64,000 nt of DNA from Lachnospiraceae bacterium (lineage in GTDB: Bacteria; Bacillota; Clostridia; Lachnospirales; Lachnospiraceae): assembly GCA_024697225.1 (NCBI GenBank), contig JAILGA010000104.1, positions 80,994-144,993 of the forward strand, read 5' to 3'. The position numbers and the translations under genes were made by a program. This document shows positions 44,547-53,808 of the stretch, one piece after another. Numbering within the stretch: position 1 is the stretch's first letter; each line of letters begins with the position of its first letter. Under the pieces are notes generated by a model. The model was not told the origin of the DNA, ran no database searches, and saw only the letters and a list, made by a program, of their open reading frames with translations.

Positions 44547-46217
44547 TCAGAACAGTCCCGTTATCACTCCGTTGTCATCCACATCGATCCCCTCCGCAGC
44601 GGGATGTCTGGGAAGACCCGGCATGGTGAGGATGGTGCCCAAAAGTGCCACGATAAATCCCGCTCCGGCACTCACATATACATCCCTGACAGTTATCCTG
44701 TAGCCGGTGGGTCTTCCGAGGAGTGCCGGATCATCTGACAGCGAGTACTGGGTCTTGGCCATACACACGGGGAAATCGGAATAGCCGAGCTTCACCGCAT
44801 TGTCAAGCTCCTTTAACGCCTTGGGCGAGAAATCGACACCGTCCGCCCCGTATATCTTTGTGGCTATTGTCTCGATCTTTTCGGCCGGGGACATGGAATC
44901 CTCGTAGATCGACTTATAAGCACTCTTTTTGTTCTCGAGCACATCGATGACTTCCTTTGCGAGGGCTTCGCCGCCTTCGCCGCCCTTCTCCCATACCTCG
45001 GAGAGGGCAAATGAACATCCCTTTGATCTGACAAACTCCTCCACATAGGAAGTCTCTGCGGGGGTGTCGCTCACAAAGGCATTCAGCGCAACGACCACAG
45101 GCACGCCGTAGAAGCCCAGGTTCTCTATGTGCTTTTCGAGATTGGCGACACCCTTCTTCAGTGCCTCCAGATTCTCGGTGCCAAGCTCCGCTTTGGGGAC
45201 TCCTCCGTTATACTTAAGCGCTCTCACAGTGGCTACAAGTACGATCGCATCGGGTTTTAAGCCTGCTGCCCTGCACTTGATGTCTAGGAATTTCTCGGCG
45301 CCCAGATCCGCACCGAAGCCTGCCTCCGTTACTGTTATGTCGGATAGTGCCAGCGCTGCCCTTGTTGCCCTCACTGAGTTGCATCCGTGGGCGATGTTGG
45401 CGAAGGGGCCGCCGTGTACCAGCACGGGCGTATGTTCTATGGTCTGTACAAGGTTTGGCTTGAGTGCGTCCTTGAGCAGAGCCGCCATCGAACCCACAGC
45501 CTTTAAATCCGCAGCCGTTACAGGCTTTTTGTCCATGTCATAGGCCACGATGATTCTCGAAAGCCTGGCCTTGAGATCCTTCATGTCTCTGGACAGGCAC
45601 AGCACAGCCATGATCTCCGTCGCGACGGTTATAACAAAGTGATCCTCTCTTGCGACTCCGTCTCCCGCATCGCCGAGACCTATCACGATATTCCTCAGAG
45701 CGCGGTCGTTCATATCCTCGCATCTTTTCCAGACGATGCGCTTGGTGTCTATCCTGAGCTCATTTCCCTGCTTTATATGATTGTCGAGCATGGCTGCGAG
45801 GAGGTTGTTAGCGGAGGTTATTGCGTGAAAATCTCCCGTGAAATGGAGGTTCAGGTCCTCCATGGGCACAACCTGAGCCATTCCGCCGCCGGCAGCTCCG
45901 CCCTTAACGCCGAAGCAGGGTCCGAGCGAAGGCTCCCTGAGCGCTATCATGGTCTTCTTTCCGAGGCGGGACAGCGCATCACCGAGGCCGACGCTTGTTG
46001 TGGTCTTTCCCTCGCCTGCCGGCGTGGGATTGATCGCCGTCACAAGCACAAGCTTTCCGGCGGGCTTATCCTCGAGTCCCTTGAGGAACGGCTCGGTGAG
46101 CTTTGCCTTGTACCTGCCGTAATACTCAAGCGCTTCCTCAGGTATTCCGGCTTTTTCGGCTATGGCCGATATGGGCTCCAGTACCGCTTCCTGTGCTATT
46201 TCGATATCACTTTTCAT
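44547..46217 (-). CDS. fhs: Formate--tetrahydrofolate ligase
   Basis: ATP-dependent ligation of formate to THF. The start [16 protein letters not shown] matches the family; ATG 46217 is preceded by AGGGG at good spacing, giving 556 aa as in clostridial enzymes (ATG 46220 is also possible). The P-loop is [18 protein letters not shown], with [19 protein letters not shown] and [19 protein letters not shown] following. The C-terminus [20 protein letters not shown] is complete. It stands upstream of folD and downstream of ftsK. No acetyl-CoA synthase genes are present, so it need not indicate acetogenesis. Confidence 0.97.
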   Translation of the reverse strand: MKSDIEIAQEAVLEPISAIAEKAGIPEEALEYYGRYKAKLTEPFLKGLEDKPAGKLVLVTAINPTPAGEGKTTTSVGLGDALSRLGKKTMIALREPSLGPCFGVKGGAAGGGMAQVVPMEDLNLHFTGDFHAITSANNLLAAMLDNHIKQGNELRIDTKRIVWKRCEDMNDRALRNIVIGLGDAGDGVAREDHFVITVATEIMAVLCLSRDMKDLKARLSRIIVAYDMDKKPVTAADLKAVGSMAALLKDALKPNLVQTIEHTPVLVHGGPFANIAHGCNSVRATRAALALSDITVTEAGFGADLGAEKFLDIKCRAAGLKPDAIVLVATVRALKYNGGVPKAELGTENLEALKKGVANLEKHIENLGFYGVPVVVALNAFVSDTPAETSYVEEFVRSKGCSFALSEVWEKGGEGGEALAKEVIDVLENKKSAYKSIYEDSMSPAEKIETIATKIYGADGVDFSPKALKELDNAVKLGYSDFPVCMAKTQYSLSDDPALLGRPTGYRITVRDVYVSAGAGFIVALLGTILTMPGLPRHPAAEGIDVDDNGVITGLF

Positions 46218-46295
46218 CATTTTTCCCCTTTCACTTGCCTGTTTATATTCTAAAGCTGTCAACCCGCTGCTGTATCTGTAGGATGATCTGTGTCC

Positions 46296-48932
46296 TCACT
46301 CCCTGTTGTTTTCGAGCCAGGCATCGAATTCCGCCTCGCTCATAAGCACCCTTCTGGGCTTTGTCCCCTCATCTTCGCTGACCACTCCCGCCTCGCACAG
46401 CTGATCCATTATCCTGGCGGATCTGTTGAAACCCACCTTGAACACTCTCTGCAGCATGCTTATCGAAGCCTTGTCCTTGCCGATTATAAGTCTCGCCGCA
46501 TCCTCAAAGAAGGCGTCCCTCTCATTTGAGGAGCCCTGGTCACCGGAAGGCTGGGACGATCCTGTGCTGAACTGCTCGATCTCATCAGTCGTCATGTCGG
46601 CCCCTGCGAGCTGATAGCCCTGATCCCTTATGAACGCCGTGACATCCGCGACCTCATCATCTGAGACAAAAGCACCCTGGACACGGGAAGGTCTCGTCTG
46701 CCCCTGCGGGAAGAAGAGCATATCGCCCTTGCCAAGGAGCCTCTCTGCACCCACCATATCGAGGATCGTGCGTGAATCCGTATTGCTTGTGACCGCAAAG
46801 GCTATGCGGCTCGGCATATTAGCCTTGATGAGTCCCGTGATGACGTCCACCGAGGGCCTCTGCGTGGCGATCACCAGATGAATACCCGCCGCTCTCGCAA
46901 GCTGCGTCAGTCTGACTATGGCGCTCTCAACATCGTTTGCGCAGGTCATCATCAGATCGGCCAGCTCATCGACTATCACAAGTATCTGAGGCATCTTTTC
47001 GGGCCTTTCCCCTTCGGGCTGCTGCTCCGCCCAGGCATTGTAGCCCTTGATATCCCTCACCCTGGCATCGGCGAACATCTTGTATCTCTTGGTCATCTCC
47101 GCCACTGCCCAGTTAAGTGCGGCTGCGGCTTTTGCAGGCTCCGTCACCACCGGTATCAGAAGATGCGGTATCCCGTTGTAGACCGAAAGTTCGACGACCT
47201 TGGGATCTATCATGATGAGCTTCACATCCTCGGGCGCGGCCTTGTAGAGTATGCTCATGATTATCGTATTTATGCAGACCGATTTACCCGAACCCGTAGA
47301 GCCAGCGATGAGGACGTGCGGCATCTTTGCGATGTCGGAAATAACGGGCTTGCCGGCGAGATCCTTGCCGACACCGATCGAGAGCTTCGACTTCGCAGCC
47401 CTGAAATCCTGCGTATCAACGACATCCCTAAAAAAGACGGTCGCCACATTCTTGTTGGGAACCTCTATTCCCACCGCCGCCTTGCCCGGTATCGGGGCCT
47501 CGATCCTTATGTCGGTCGCGGCAAGATTGAGCTTTATGTCATCCGTCAGGTTCAATATCTTGCTGACCTTTACTCCGGCCTCGGGCTGCAGTTCAAACCT
47601 CGTCACGGTGGGGCCCTGGCTGACCTCGGTCACTCTGGCGTTAACTCCGAAGGTCGAGAGTATCTCCTCGAGTTTATGTCCCGTGTTCATGAGCTCGGCG
47701 TCGCTGTCGGCGCGCTGCTTGTCAGACTTTTTCAAAAGATCCACCGGAGGAAACACATATTTTTTGTTCTGCACCTTTGCGGGCTTCTTAGCCGGTTCGG
47801 GCGAAGCGTGAGGCCTGCTCTTTGCAGGTGAGGCGGGTTCCGGCGCAGATGTCCTCCCCGGCGTTATGACCTCCTGAAGGTGCTTTTCCTCATCTTTGAA
47901 CGAGGACTGCGGTTTTGCGGGAATGTATTCTTCCTCCTCTTCCTCCTCTGCGATATCCTCCGTCTCTTCCTCTTCGTACTCCGGTTCCGGGGGCTCCGGC
48001 AGGACACGTCCCGTCCCGGTGCGGCTCTTTATCTCTCTTATTTCGCCCCTGATGCTGAAGGGATCATCAGCATCCGCTGCGGACGCGAAGTCCCTGTCTT
48101 CCTCCCTTATATGTTCCTCAGAATACCGGCGCACCGTTATCTCATGAACATCGTCCCGCACGGGATCCGCTCCGGGCACAAAGGCATCACCTTCATCTTT
48201 TCTCTCATCGGTTTCCTCTCCGACAGACTTTAACAGCGGCACTCCAATGCTCTTTGCACCCCTCTTTAAGACCTGCTCGTCATTCTTCATTTCAATGGCG
48301 AGGCGCTCCTTTTCCTGAAGTTCAAGCTTTCTTTTCCTGTTCTCCTCACGTCTTATCCTGTCGCGCTCCCTCATGTCCCTGACGGTGTCTGTCGTCCTGT
48401 CCGCCATGAACCTGCCGCCTCTCTTTAAGCTTTTTATGAAGGAACGGCCGGTGATCAGCACAAGACATACAATGAAAAGTGCGATCAGCACGATGACCGT
48501 TCCGGCTATGGAAAGGCCCTTATAGCTTGCATAGGCGAGAGAACCCGCTATCACACCGCCGCCGTTTCTCTTCGATCCGCATTCCATATATATCTCCGGG
48601 AGCGAATAATGGCTCATCTCCCTGATGCGCCCCGCGATCAGTTCCGCCGTCATACCCGCAAAGATGAACAGTCCGCCTCCGGCGCAGGTCTTGATGACGG
48701 AAGCCCTCGAGAACCCGTTTGCATAGAGAAAAAGGTATGCCAGAAAGATCAGCAGGGGAGCGGCAAACGCCGTGATCCCGAACACGCCGAACATAAAGAA
48801 TCTGAGTGCATTTCCAAGCGCTCCGCAGATGCCGAAATTGCACACAGACAAAAATATCACGAGAGCCCCGGCAAGGAGCATCCAGATCTCGCCGGATCCC
48901 TCGTATTCCGTTTCGTTCCTGTCTTTTGCCAT
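46296..48932 (-). CDS. ftsK: FtsK/SpoIIIE-type DNA translocase
   Basis: Moves chromosomal DNA through the division septum. The protein of about 878 aa has four N-terminal membrane segments (residues ~15-165), a charged linker rich in Glu, Arg and Pro (~180-390), the alpha/beta domains, and the RecA-like motor. Walker A is [17 protein letters not shown], Walker [15 protein letters not shown], plus [17 protein letters not shown]. The C-terminal gamma winged-helix domain includes [26 protein letters not shown] start at ATG 48932 (MAKDRNE) because the only upstream option is a TTG lying within the promoter. No ribosome site precedes this ATG; see the promoter entry. Confidence 0.94.
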   Translation of the reverse strand: MAKDRNETEYEGSGEIWMLLAGALVIFLSVCNFGICGALGNALRFFMFGVFGITAFAAPLLIFLAYLFLYANGFSRASVIKTCAGGGLFIFAGMTAELIAGRIREMSHYSLPEIYMECGSKRNGGGVIAGSLAYASYKGLSIAGTVIVLIALFIVCLVLITGRSFIKSLKRGGRFMADRTTDTVRDMRERDRIRREENRKRKLELQEKERLAIEMKNDEQVLKRGAKSIGVPLLKSVGEETDERKDEGDAFVPGADPVRDDVHEITVRRYSEEHIREEDRDFASAADADDPFSIRGEIREIKSRTGTGRVLPEPPEPEYEEEETEDIAEEEEEEEYIPAKPQSSFKDEEKHLQEVITPGRTSAPEPASPAKSRPHASPEPAKKPAKVQNKKYVFPPVDLLKKSDKQRADSDAELMNTGHKLEEILSTFGVNARVTEVSQGPTVTRFELQPEAGVKVSKILNLTDDIKLNLAATDIRIEAPIPGKAAVGIEVPNKNVATVFFRDVVDTQDFRAAKSKLSIGVGKDLAGKPVISDIAKMPHVLIAGSTGSGKSVCINTIIMSILYKAAPEDVKLIMIDPKVVELSVYNGIPHLLIPVVTEPAKAAAALNWAVAEMTKRYKMFADARVRDIKGYNAWAEQQPEGERPEKMPQILVIVDELADLMMTCANDVESAIVRLTQLARAAGIHLVIATQRPSVDVITGLIKANMPSRIAFAVTSNTDSRTILDMVGAERLLGKGDMLFFPQGQTRPSRVQGAFVSDDEVADVTAFIRDQGYQLAGADMTTDEIEQFSTGSSQPSGDQGSSNERDAFFEDAARLIIGKDKASISMLQRVFKVGFNRSARIMDQLCEAGVVSEDEGTKPRRVLMSEAEFDAWLENNRE

Positions 48933-48939
48933 GAGTGAT

Positions 48940-48968
48940 AGTATATCAGTTTCCGATCGATTTATCAA
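48940..48968 (-). promoter_or_regulatory. ftsK promoter, possibly giving a leaderless mRNA
   Basis: TTGATA (48968-48963), 17-bp spacer, TATACT (48945-48940) on the minus strand. The -10 ends only 7 bp before the ATG at 48932, so transcription should begin at or beside the start codon. No Shine-Dalgarno site is present between. Confidence 0.6.
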
Positions 48969-48999
48969 TGTAATTTATTATACACGCCATGCAACCATG

Positions 49000-49028
49000 T
49001 TGATTAAAGTCCCCTCATGTGTTATCAT
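49000..49028 (+). promoter_or_regulatory. Promoter for the 49090 gene
   Basis: TTGATT (49000-49005), 17-bp spacer, TATCAT (49023-49028). A hairpin GGGG-ATCGGA-CCCC (49037-49050) lies in the expected leader of about 55 nt, before AAAGGA and ATG 49090. This promoter is divergent from the ftsK promoter, 31 bp away. Confidence 0.55.
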
Positions 49029-49089
49029 ATGTGGCTGGGGATCGGACCCCGTAACACAGTTTTTCACCTTCCAAATGAAAGGAAACGCC

Positions 49090-49674
49090 ATGGAATTCAA
49101 GCAGGTTGCGGAAACCAGTTCACTTAAGATGGTCGGCTCAGCCGAGACCACGCTCAAAATGCGCGATGTCGCAGACAAGTGCAGACTGGTCGGCACCGAT
49201 AACGGCATGAAGATCGAGTGCAACTACACAGGTCACAATGCCAGTCATATACTGAGCTTTATCGAAAAACACAGGGAGGATCTGACACAGTATCTGATGA
49301 ACCCTGACATGATGGACTTCTACGACTGGATGGAAATCAGCCACCAGACGCAGCTCAAGCTCAAGAAACATGAGAAGGAGAACCTGGTGCTCGGTGTGAC
49401 CTTCGATCCCGAGACGCAGATACTTGAGACCGGAATCATGGACGACAATCTGACCGTGAAGCTCGGAGCGCCGCTCATGAACATCCGCATAAACGACTAC
49501 AGCCGCGATGCCTTTAAGCTCCGCATTTTCAACATGCTCCTGCTCGCGGATGAGATAGCTCTTGCAATGGGCAATGTAGCCCTCAGACAGATGGCCAATA
49601 TAGAGATGGTCAAGACCTATATGGCCGACATCTACGACAAATACGTGGTTCCCAAGCAGCAGAGCTACGAGTAA
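49090..49674 (+). CDS. Hypothetical soluble protein, 194 aa
   Basis: I do not recognise this protein. It has no signal peptide or membrane segment. The N-terminal third is polar (MEFKQVAETSSLKMVGSAET), followed by a mixed alpha/beta region containing IECNYTGHNASHILSFIEKH and LKKHEKENLVLGVTFDPETQ, and a helical C-terminus (MLLLADEIALAMGNVALRQM). ATG 49090 has AAAGGA upstream. Base composition and codon use match neighbours, so it is likely a real lineage-conserved gene. It stands alone with its own promoter, divergent from ftsK and converging on a membrane-protein gene 18 bp away. Confidence 0.75.
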   Translation: MEFKQVAETSSLKMVGSAETTLKMRDVADKCRLVGTDNGMKIECNYTGHNASHILSFIEKHREDLTQYLMNPDMMDFYDWMEISHQTQLKLKKHEKENLVLGVTFDPETQILETGIMDDNLTVKLGAPLMNIRINDYSRDAFKLRIFNMLLLADEIALAMGNVALRQMANIEMVKTYMADIYDKYVVPKQQSYE

Positions 49675-49692
49675 AGCGCCCCATCTGGGGTC

Positions 49693-50454
49693 TCATACAC
49701 CGTTATAACGTCTGCGCAGATATAGTGCCAGCGCGAACAGTCCCACGGTCTCCATGAGGTGGAATATCACCGAGGACCACACTATCCCGTAGCTTCTTCC
49801 CATCAGCGAGAGAGTGAACATTTCGAGTCCCGCTATGGATACCATAAACAGGCAGGCAATGATGACCGATGTGATCTTCAGCGCCCTGTCATCAAGAAAG
49901 ATTCCCGTCATCATGGCTCCGAGGAGGAGCGCGATCAGCATCCCCTGATACTTGAAGCCGTGCGTCAGATTATAGATCGATACATAGGTCTCACCCGTAC
50001 CGCCGGTGGAATCTATGAAAAACTGTGTAAGATTTGCGACAAATCTGCGATAGATAACGGCTGAAAAATCATACATACTCTGTGCGCCGACCAGTATCGT
50101 GAGCCAGATACGCAGAAGTCTTCTTATGGTCTCAACGGGGAGTGCTGAATTGTTCTCGCCAAAGACCTCCTCCTGCAGGCGCGCCATTTCCATTCTGTCT
50201 TCCTTCGGCACAGACCTCAGCCCCTTTGCTATACTGTACAGAGCCCGCACAAAGATGACCGCGGACAGTACAAGCACCGCCGCGGAGGTCGCGACCTGTG
50301 CACGCCATATCATCGCATCCGCCATGTCGGGCAGCATGCTCGTCCTGCGCATTAAAAGGCGCAGGGCACCATATACCCCTGCGCCAAAAAGCCGCAATAA
50401 CGCCACTTTCATTATGACATCCGAAAGAATGTGTTTTTTCGGACTGAAATACAT
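49693..50454 (-). CDS. Hypothetical membrane protein, 253 aa
   Basis: Not recognised. About six hydrophobic segments are visible: near residues 15-35, 52-75, 115-130, 165-185 (YQGMLIALLLGAMMTGIFL), 190-212 (ITSVIIACLFMVSIAGLEMF) and 225-245. Between the second and third is a charged cytoplasmic loop (KEDRMEMARLQEEVFGENN). No transporter or enzyme motif is apparent. It follows a lipoprotein gene by 9 bp and may form a unit with it and the BMP-family lipoprotein upstream. The start may be ATG 50454 or an internal ATG at residue 15. Confidence 0.65.
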   Translation of the reverse strand: MYFSPKKHILSDVIMKVALLRLFGAGVYGALRLLMRRTSMLPDMADAMIWRAQVATSAAVLVLSAVIFVRALYSIAKGLRSVPKEDRMEMARLQEEVFGENNSALPVETIRRLLRIWLTILVGAQSMYDFSAVIYRRFVANLTQFFIDSTGGTGETYVSIYNLTHGFKYQGMLIALLLGAMMTGIFLDDRALKITSVIIACLFMVSIAGLEMFTLSLMGRSYGIVWSSVIFHLMETVGLFALALYLRRRYNGV

Positions 50455-50463
50455 ATTCCCCGT

Positions 50464-51750
50464 TCAGTCGAGTATGCTGTAGAAGGAATCTATATTCTCT
50501 TCCGGAAGCGGCACCGGATCCCATCCGTAATCCTGATAACCGGTGATCTGCAGATTATTTGCCGCAACATAGTTGGCTATGATCTGTGCCCTTGTCTCCT
50601 CACGGAGTTTGTCATTCGACTGCATCTTTATAAAATCGTCGTAACGGTCGCCGAATATCTTCTTTGCGCTCTCCTCGAAGTTGCTGCCGTCCTCGCACAC
50701 CTCCATCGAAGTGACCTCATAGCCTCCCGCGGTATTGTCCTTCTTAAAATGGATGACACCGGGATAGGAACCGCCCGACGTATTTTCGAGTATGTCGCCC
50801 TTGAGATCATAATTAAATATCCAGAAATCCCCGTAGACCCGCATGTCATCCGGATCACTGTCATCCTCGGCAAAGATGACCGGGCAGGGGATACAGACCT
50901 GCGCCTCGGGGTAATCCTGAGCATAGGTGTCTGTCAGGTATTTATACATTTCGTAGTAGAACGCCTCAGGCCCCGGATACTCGTATGCCGGAAGCTCTCC
51001 CGATGCGGATCCGCCGACCTTATAGAAATACAGGACCTCAGCGCCGTCAAGTTCCGCAAAGAGCTGATCGAACTTTTTTGCTGCCTCATCCGCGCTGTGA
51101 TCGGCAAATGCGGTGCCGTCTGTTCTGTAATAATATGTGTCCTTACCGTCGGCATCATAGGATACATATACCTCTTCCGCAATGATCAGAGCATCGTCCT
51201 TCACCGTATACTTGCGCATATAGTGATTGCCGCCCGCATACAGGAAACCGTCCTTTATCTGAAGCGGATAGGCGGTTCCGCCGCAGCCCACGTAGCCAAG
51301 ATAACAGGGCGCTCCGCCCTTGTACTCAAAGATCTCGGCGTCGATGGAGGCAACAGATCCTTCCTCCCACTCGTACATCTGATCGGCAACAAGAAGCACA
51401 TCGACATCTCCCAGAGCGGCATTTGTATATCCCCTGCCGTCCTGCAGCTTATCGACTATCTGCGTAAACGTATCGCAGCCGTCGATCTGCGTTATCATCT
51501 CATGCTCCTCCTCCACATAAACAGTGGAAGGATCAAAGCTTTCCGGCGAGTAGTCATCCTTCTCCTGAGTCTGTTCAGGCGCTGTTTCAGCTTCTTCAGC
51601 CGATGTCGACACAGAGGCGGCGACAGGAGTATCAACAGGCTGATCGTCTGCTGCCCCGGCAGCGGTATTGTCCGACTTCCCGCAGCCCGACAGCACAAGG
51701 CAGCCTGTAAGTGTGATCCCAAATATTTTTTTCCATGTCTCTTTCTTCAT
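50464..51750 (-). CDS. Hypothetical lipoprotein, 428 aa
   Basis: Surface lipoprotein of unknown function. The N-terminus is a type II signal peptide ending in the lipobox LVLSGC (Cys about residue 23), followed by a Ser/Thr/Ala/Glu-rich tether to about residue 75. The remainder is an acidic globular domain, rich in Tyr and Asp, with no motif I can assign; the C-terminal part AQIIANYVAANNLQITGY is helical. AGGAGGAAGAG precedes ATG 51750. The ribosome site and leader belong to the diverged tandem duplication at 51751-51889, copied from the 3' end of the upstream BMP-family gene region or the reverse. Confidence 0.7.
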   Translation of the reverse strand: MKKETWKKIFGITLTGCLVLSGCGKSDNTAAGAADDQPVDTPVAASVSTSAEEAETAPEQTQEKDDYSPESFDPSTVYVEEEHEMITQIDGCDTFTQIVDKLQDGRGYTNAALGDVDVLLVADQMYEWEEGSVASIDAEIFEYKGGAPCYLGYVGCGGTAYPLQIKDGFLYAGGNHYMRKYTVKDDALIIAEEVYVSYDADGKDTYYYRTDGTAFADHSADEAAKKFDQLFAELDGAEVLYFYKVGGSASGELPAYEYPGPEAFYYEMYKYLTDTYAQDYPEAQVCIPCPVIFAEDDSDPDDMRVYGDFWIFNYDLKGDILENTSGGSYPGVIHFKKDNTAGGYEVTSMEVCEDGSNFEESAKKIFGDRYDDFIKMQSNDKLREETRAQIIANYVAANNLQITGYQDYGWDPVPLPEENIDSFYSILD

Positions 51751-51889
51751 CTCTTCCTCCTCATATGAATTCCGGCACGTTCATCCGTCATATCTGCTCA
51801 GTTCTGCTCCGAAAATGAATTCTTTCCCCTCACATAACTTCCCGCGCGTTCATCCTTTATATCTGTTCAGTTCTGCTCCGCAAATGAAT
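51751..51889. repeat. Diverged tandem duplication at a gene junction (2 x ~70 bp)
   Basis: Units at 51751-51820 and 51821-51889 align with one 1-bp offset and about 11 differences in 69 positions by hand. On the minus strand each unit holds the last codons of the BMP lipoprotein (SFAEQN-stop in the functional copy, SFSEQN-stop in the other), then a spacer and a purine-rich ribosome-site-like stretch. The copy next to the 50464-51750 gene supplies its ribosome site. The other holds the real 3' end of the BMP gene. Confidence 0.85.
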
Positions 51890-52997
51890 CATATTCCTCT
51901 CCGGAAGCGGGCGGGACAAGCTTTCCCTCAGCTATCTCATCCTTCAGTGAAAGCATTTTATCATATATTTCATCGGAATACAGCGAATGATCCTCGCTCA
52001 GACCCACGGCATCCTCGGCAAGTCCCAGTTCCACAGTCTTTCCGCCTATATCCTCGCCGCTTATGAAATCGCAGGACACCCTGTAAACCGCTGTATTCAC
52101 ATCCTTCAGGACGCTGGTGAGCACATTGGACGGGGCGAGATATGCCTGGTCCTTGTCGACACCTATCGCGTATTTTCCGGCTTCCCTTGCCGCTTCGATG
52201 ACGCCCGTCCCGGTCTCTCCCGCGGCATGGAAAACTATATCGCAGCCTTTTCCGTAGAGCTCATCAGCCAGTTCTCTGCCTTTTTTTGAATCCGAAAAAG
52301 TACCCGCATAGGCGGTCTCGACCGATATGTCTCTTCCGCTTTCCCTGCCGGCATAGAGAACTCCCGCCTGAAAGCCATACTGGAACTGGTCGATCACTTC
52401 GTTGGTCTCACCGCCCACAAATCCGATCTTTCCCGTTTCCGTCACGCTTCCCGCGACATACCCCGCAAGGAACGATGATTCCTGCGCTCTGAACATCACA
52501 CCTGTCATATTTGACGGCGTATCCTCATAGGCATAGTCGATGATGGCAAACGAAGTCTCAGGATGTTCCTTCGCCTCCTCAAGCAGTACCTCCTCGCAGC
52601 CGTAGCCTGTTCCCCAGCAGAGATCCCCGCCCGCTTCTATCAGTGAGTGGATGTTCTTCTGAAGATCCCCCTCAGCATAGGATTCCAGAAACTTTGTTTC
52701 GCATCCGGTCATCCCGGAAAGGCGCTGCAGCCCCTCCCAGGCGCTCTGATTAAAGCCGCCGTCCTCTATCCCGCCGGAATATGTGACGATGCCCACAAGG
52801 GGCACGTCTTCATTCCCGGAAGGAATTCCCGGAGCCTCAGGCTGTTCCCCCGCGGCTTTTGCTTCATCCGTAATATCATCCTTCTGTCCGTCTTCGACGG
52901 CAGCATCGGTATCCTGCTGTGCTGTCCTGCTGCCGCACCCCGCGAGGCCGACCGACATGACGATCATCAGCGGAATTATCCTCCGAATCCCTTTCAT
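51867..52997 (-). CDS. BMP-family (PnrA-like) substrate-binding lipoprotein
   Basis: The 376-aa lipoprotein has signal peptide and lipobox VGLAGC (Cys about residue 21), an acidic tether to about 60, and a BMP/PnrA domain. Matching blocks are VGIVTYSGGIEDGGFNQSAW, ICWGTGYG-type LCWGTGYGCEEVL, SSFLAGYVAGSVTETGKIGF, IVFHAAGETGTGVIEAA and IGVDKDQAYLAPSNVLTSVLK. In PnrA/TmpC such proteins bind purine nucleosides for an ABC importer. No ABC ATPase or permease of that type is adjacent, so it may serve a transporter elsewhere. It lies 6 bp downstream of proB. Confidence 0.87.
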   Translation of the reverse strand: MKGIRRIIPLMIVMSVGLAGCGSRTAQQDTDAAVEDGQKDDITDEAKAAGEQPEAPGIPSGNEDVPLVGIVTYSGGIEDGGFNQSAWEGLQRLSGMTGCETKFLESYAEGDLQKNIHSLIEAGGDLCWGTGYGCEEVLLEEAKEHPETSFAIIDYAYEDTPSNMTGVMFRAQESSFLAGYVAGSVTETGKIGFVGGETNEVIDQFQYGFQAGVLYAGRESGRDISVETAYAGTFSDSKKGRELADELYGKGCDIVFHAAGETGTGVIEAAREAGKYAIGVDKDQAYLAPSNVLTSVLKDVNTAVYRVSCDFISGEDIGGKTVELGLAEDAVGLSEDHSLYSDEIYDKMLSLKDEIAEGKLVPPASGEEYDSFAEQN

Positions 52998-53003
52998 CGG
53001 TTA

Positions 53004-53801
53004 TCACTTTCTCCCCGCAAAAAGCGTGCCTACGATCTTGTGTTCCACAATATCGTAAAGAACCTCAGGCTTTTTGCCGTTTGTTATGAACATGTCCACG
53101 CCGTGATCCATCGCATAGCCCGCGGCGTCAAGCTTTGTTATCATCCCGCCGGTGCCGCGATTGGTGCTGGTTCCTTTGGCAAGGGTTAGTATGCCGTCGT
53201 CTATCCTCTCTACCCTTGAGATGAGTCTTGCACCCGGATCCGTCTGGGGATTGGCGTCATAGAGGCCGTCGATGTCGGTAAGTACCACAAGTGTTGCCGC
53301 CCTGCAGAATGCCGCGACTATCGCGGAGAGCATGTCGTTATCGGAAAACAGCATTTTTTCTGACTGTATTTCGTTATGGCTCACCGAGTCGTTCTCGTTG
53401 ACAATGGGAATGACGCGGTTTTCCAGCAGTGCTTCGAAAGTATTGGTCAGATTTATCTTTCTGCTGTCATCTTCGATATCCTCACTGGTCACCAGTATCT
53501 GGCCCGTGATCTTGCCGTACTCTGCAAAGAATCTGTCGTAGAGATGCATGAGCTCGCACTGTCCCACAGCTGCCGCAGCCTGCTTGTCCCTGACCTCGGT
53601 GGGTTTTGACTTCATCCTCATCTTATTTGCACCCACGGCGATGGCCCCCGATGAGACGAGGATCATGTCGTATCCGAGGCTCTGAACCCCGCTTATGGTC
53701 CTGCACAGAAGGTCTATCTGTCTTAGATTGGCCTCTCCGTTTTCAGCCGTTATCGACGAGGTGCCGACTTTAACTACTATCCGTTTTTTCAGGAGTTCCA
53801 T
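53004..53801 (-). CDS. proB: Glutamate 5-kinase without PUA domain
   Basis: Phosphorylates glutamate for proline synthesis. The 265-aa protein has the amino-acid kinase fold: IVVKVGTSSIT at the N-terminus, ILVSSGAIAVGANKM, VPIVNENDSVS-type IPIVNENDSVSHNEI, LFSDNDMLSAIVA, VVLTDIDGLYDANPQ and GTGGMITKLDAA. It ends after the kinase domain, without the C-terminal PUA domain of longer ProB forms, as in many Firmicutes. It lies 7 bp after alaS. proA is about 6 kb away on the same strand, separated by tRNA synthetase and lipoprotein genes. Confidence 0.95.
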   Translation of the reverse strand: MELLKKRIVVKVGTSSITAENGEANLRQIDLLCRTISGVQSLGYDMILVSSGAIAVGANKMRMKSKPTEVRDKQAAAAVGQCELMHLYDRFFAEYGKITGQILVTSEDIEDDSRKINLTNTFEALLENRVIPIVNENDSVSHNEIQSEKMLFSDNDMLSAIVAAFCRAATLVVLTDIDGLYDANPQTDPGARLISRVERIDDGILTLAKGTSTNRGTGGMITKLDAAGYAMDHGVDMFITNGKKPEVLYDIVEHKIVGTLFAGRK

Positions 53802-53808
53802 TTTTGTT

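Noticed and set aside
48772..49089. Upstream extension of the 49090 gene giving a 300-codon frame.
   Set aside because: The extension lies over the ftsK 5' end and both divergent promoters. ATG 49090 with AAAGGA gives a normal gene after its own promoter.
49674..49692. CCCCATCTGGGG between convergent stops as a terminator.
   Set aside because: The stem is only five base pairs and lacks a T-tract on either strand.
50431..51768. Long open frame (445 codons) on the plus strand opposite the 50464-51750 lipoprotein gene.
   Set aside because: It is the antisense of a gene with a signal peptide, lipobox and ribosome site. It has no recognisable motif and no ribosome site, and looks like a codon-bias shadow.
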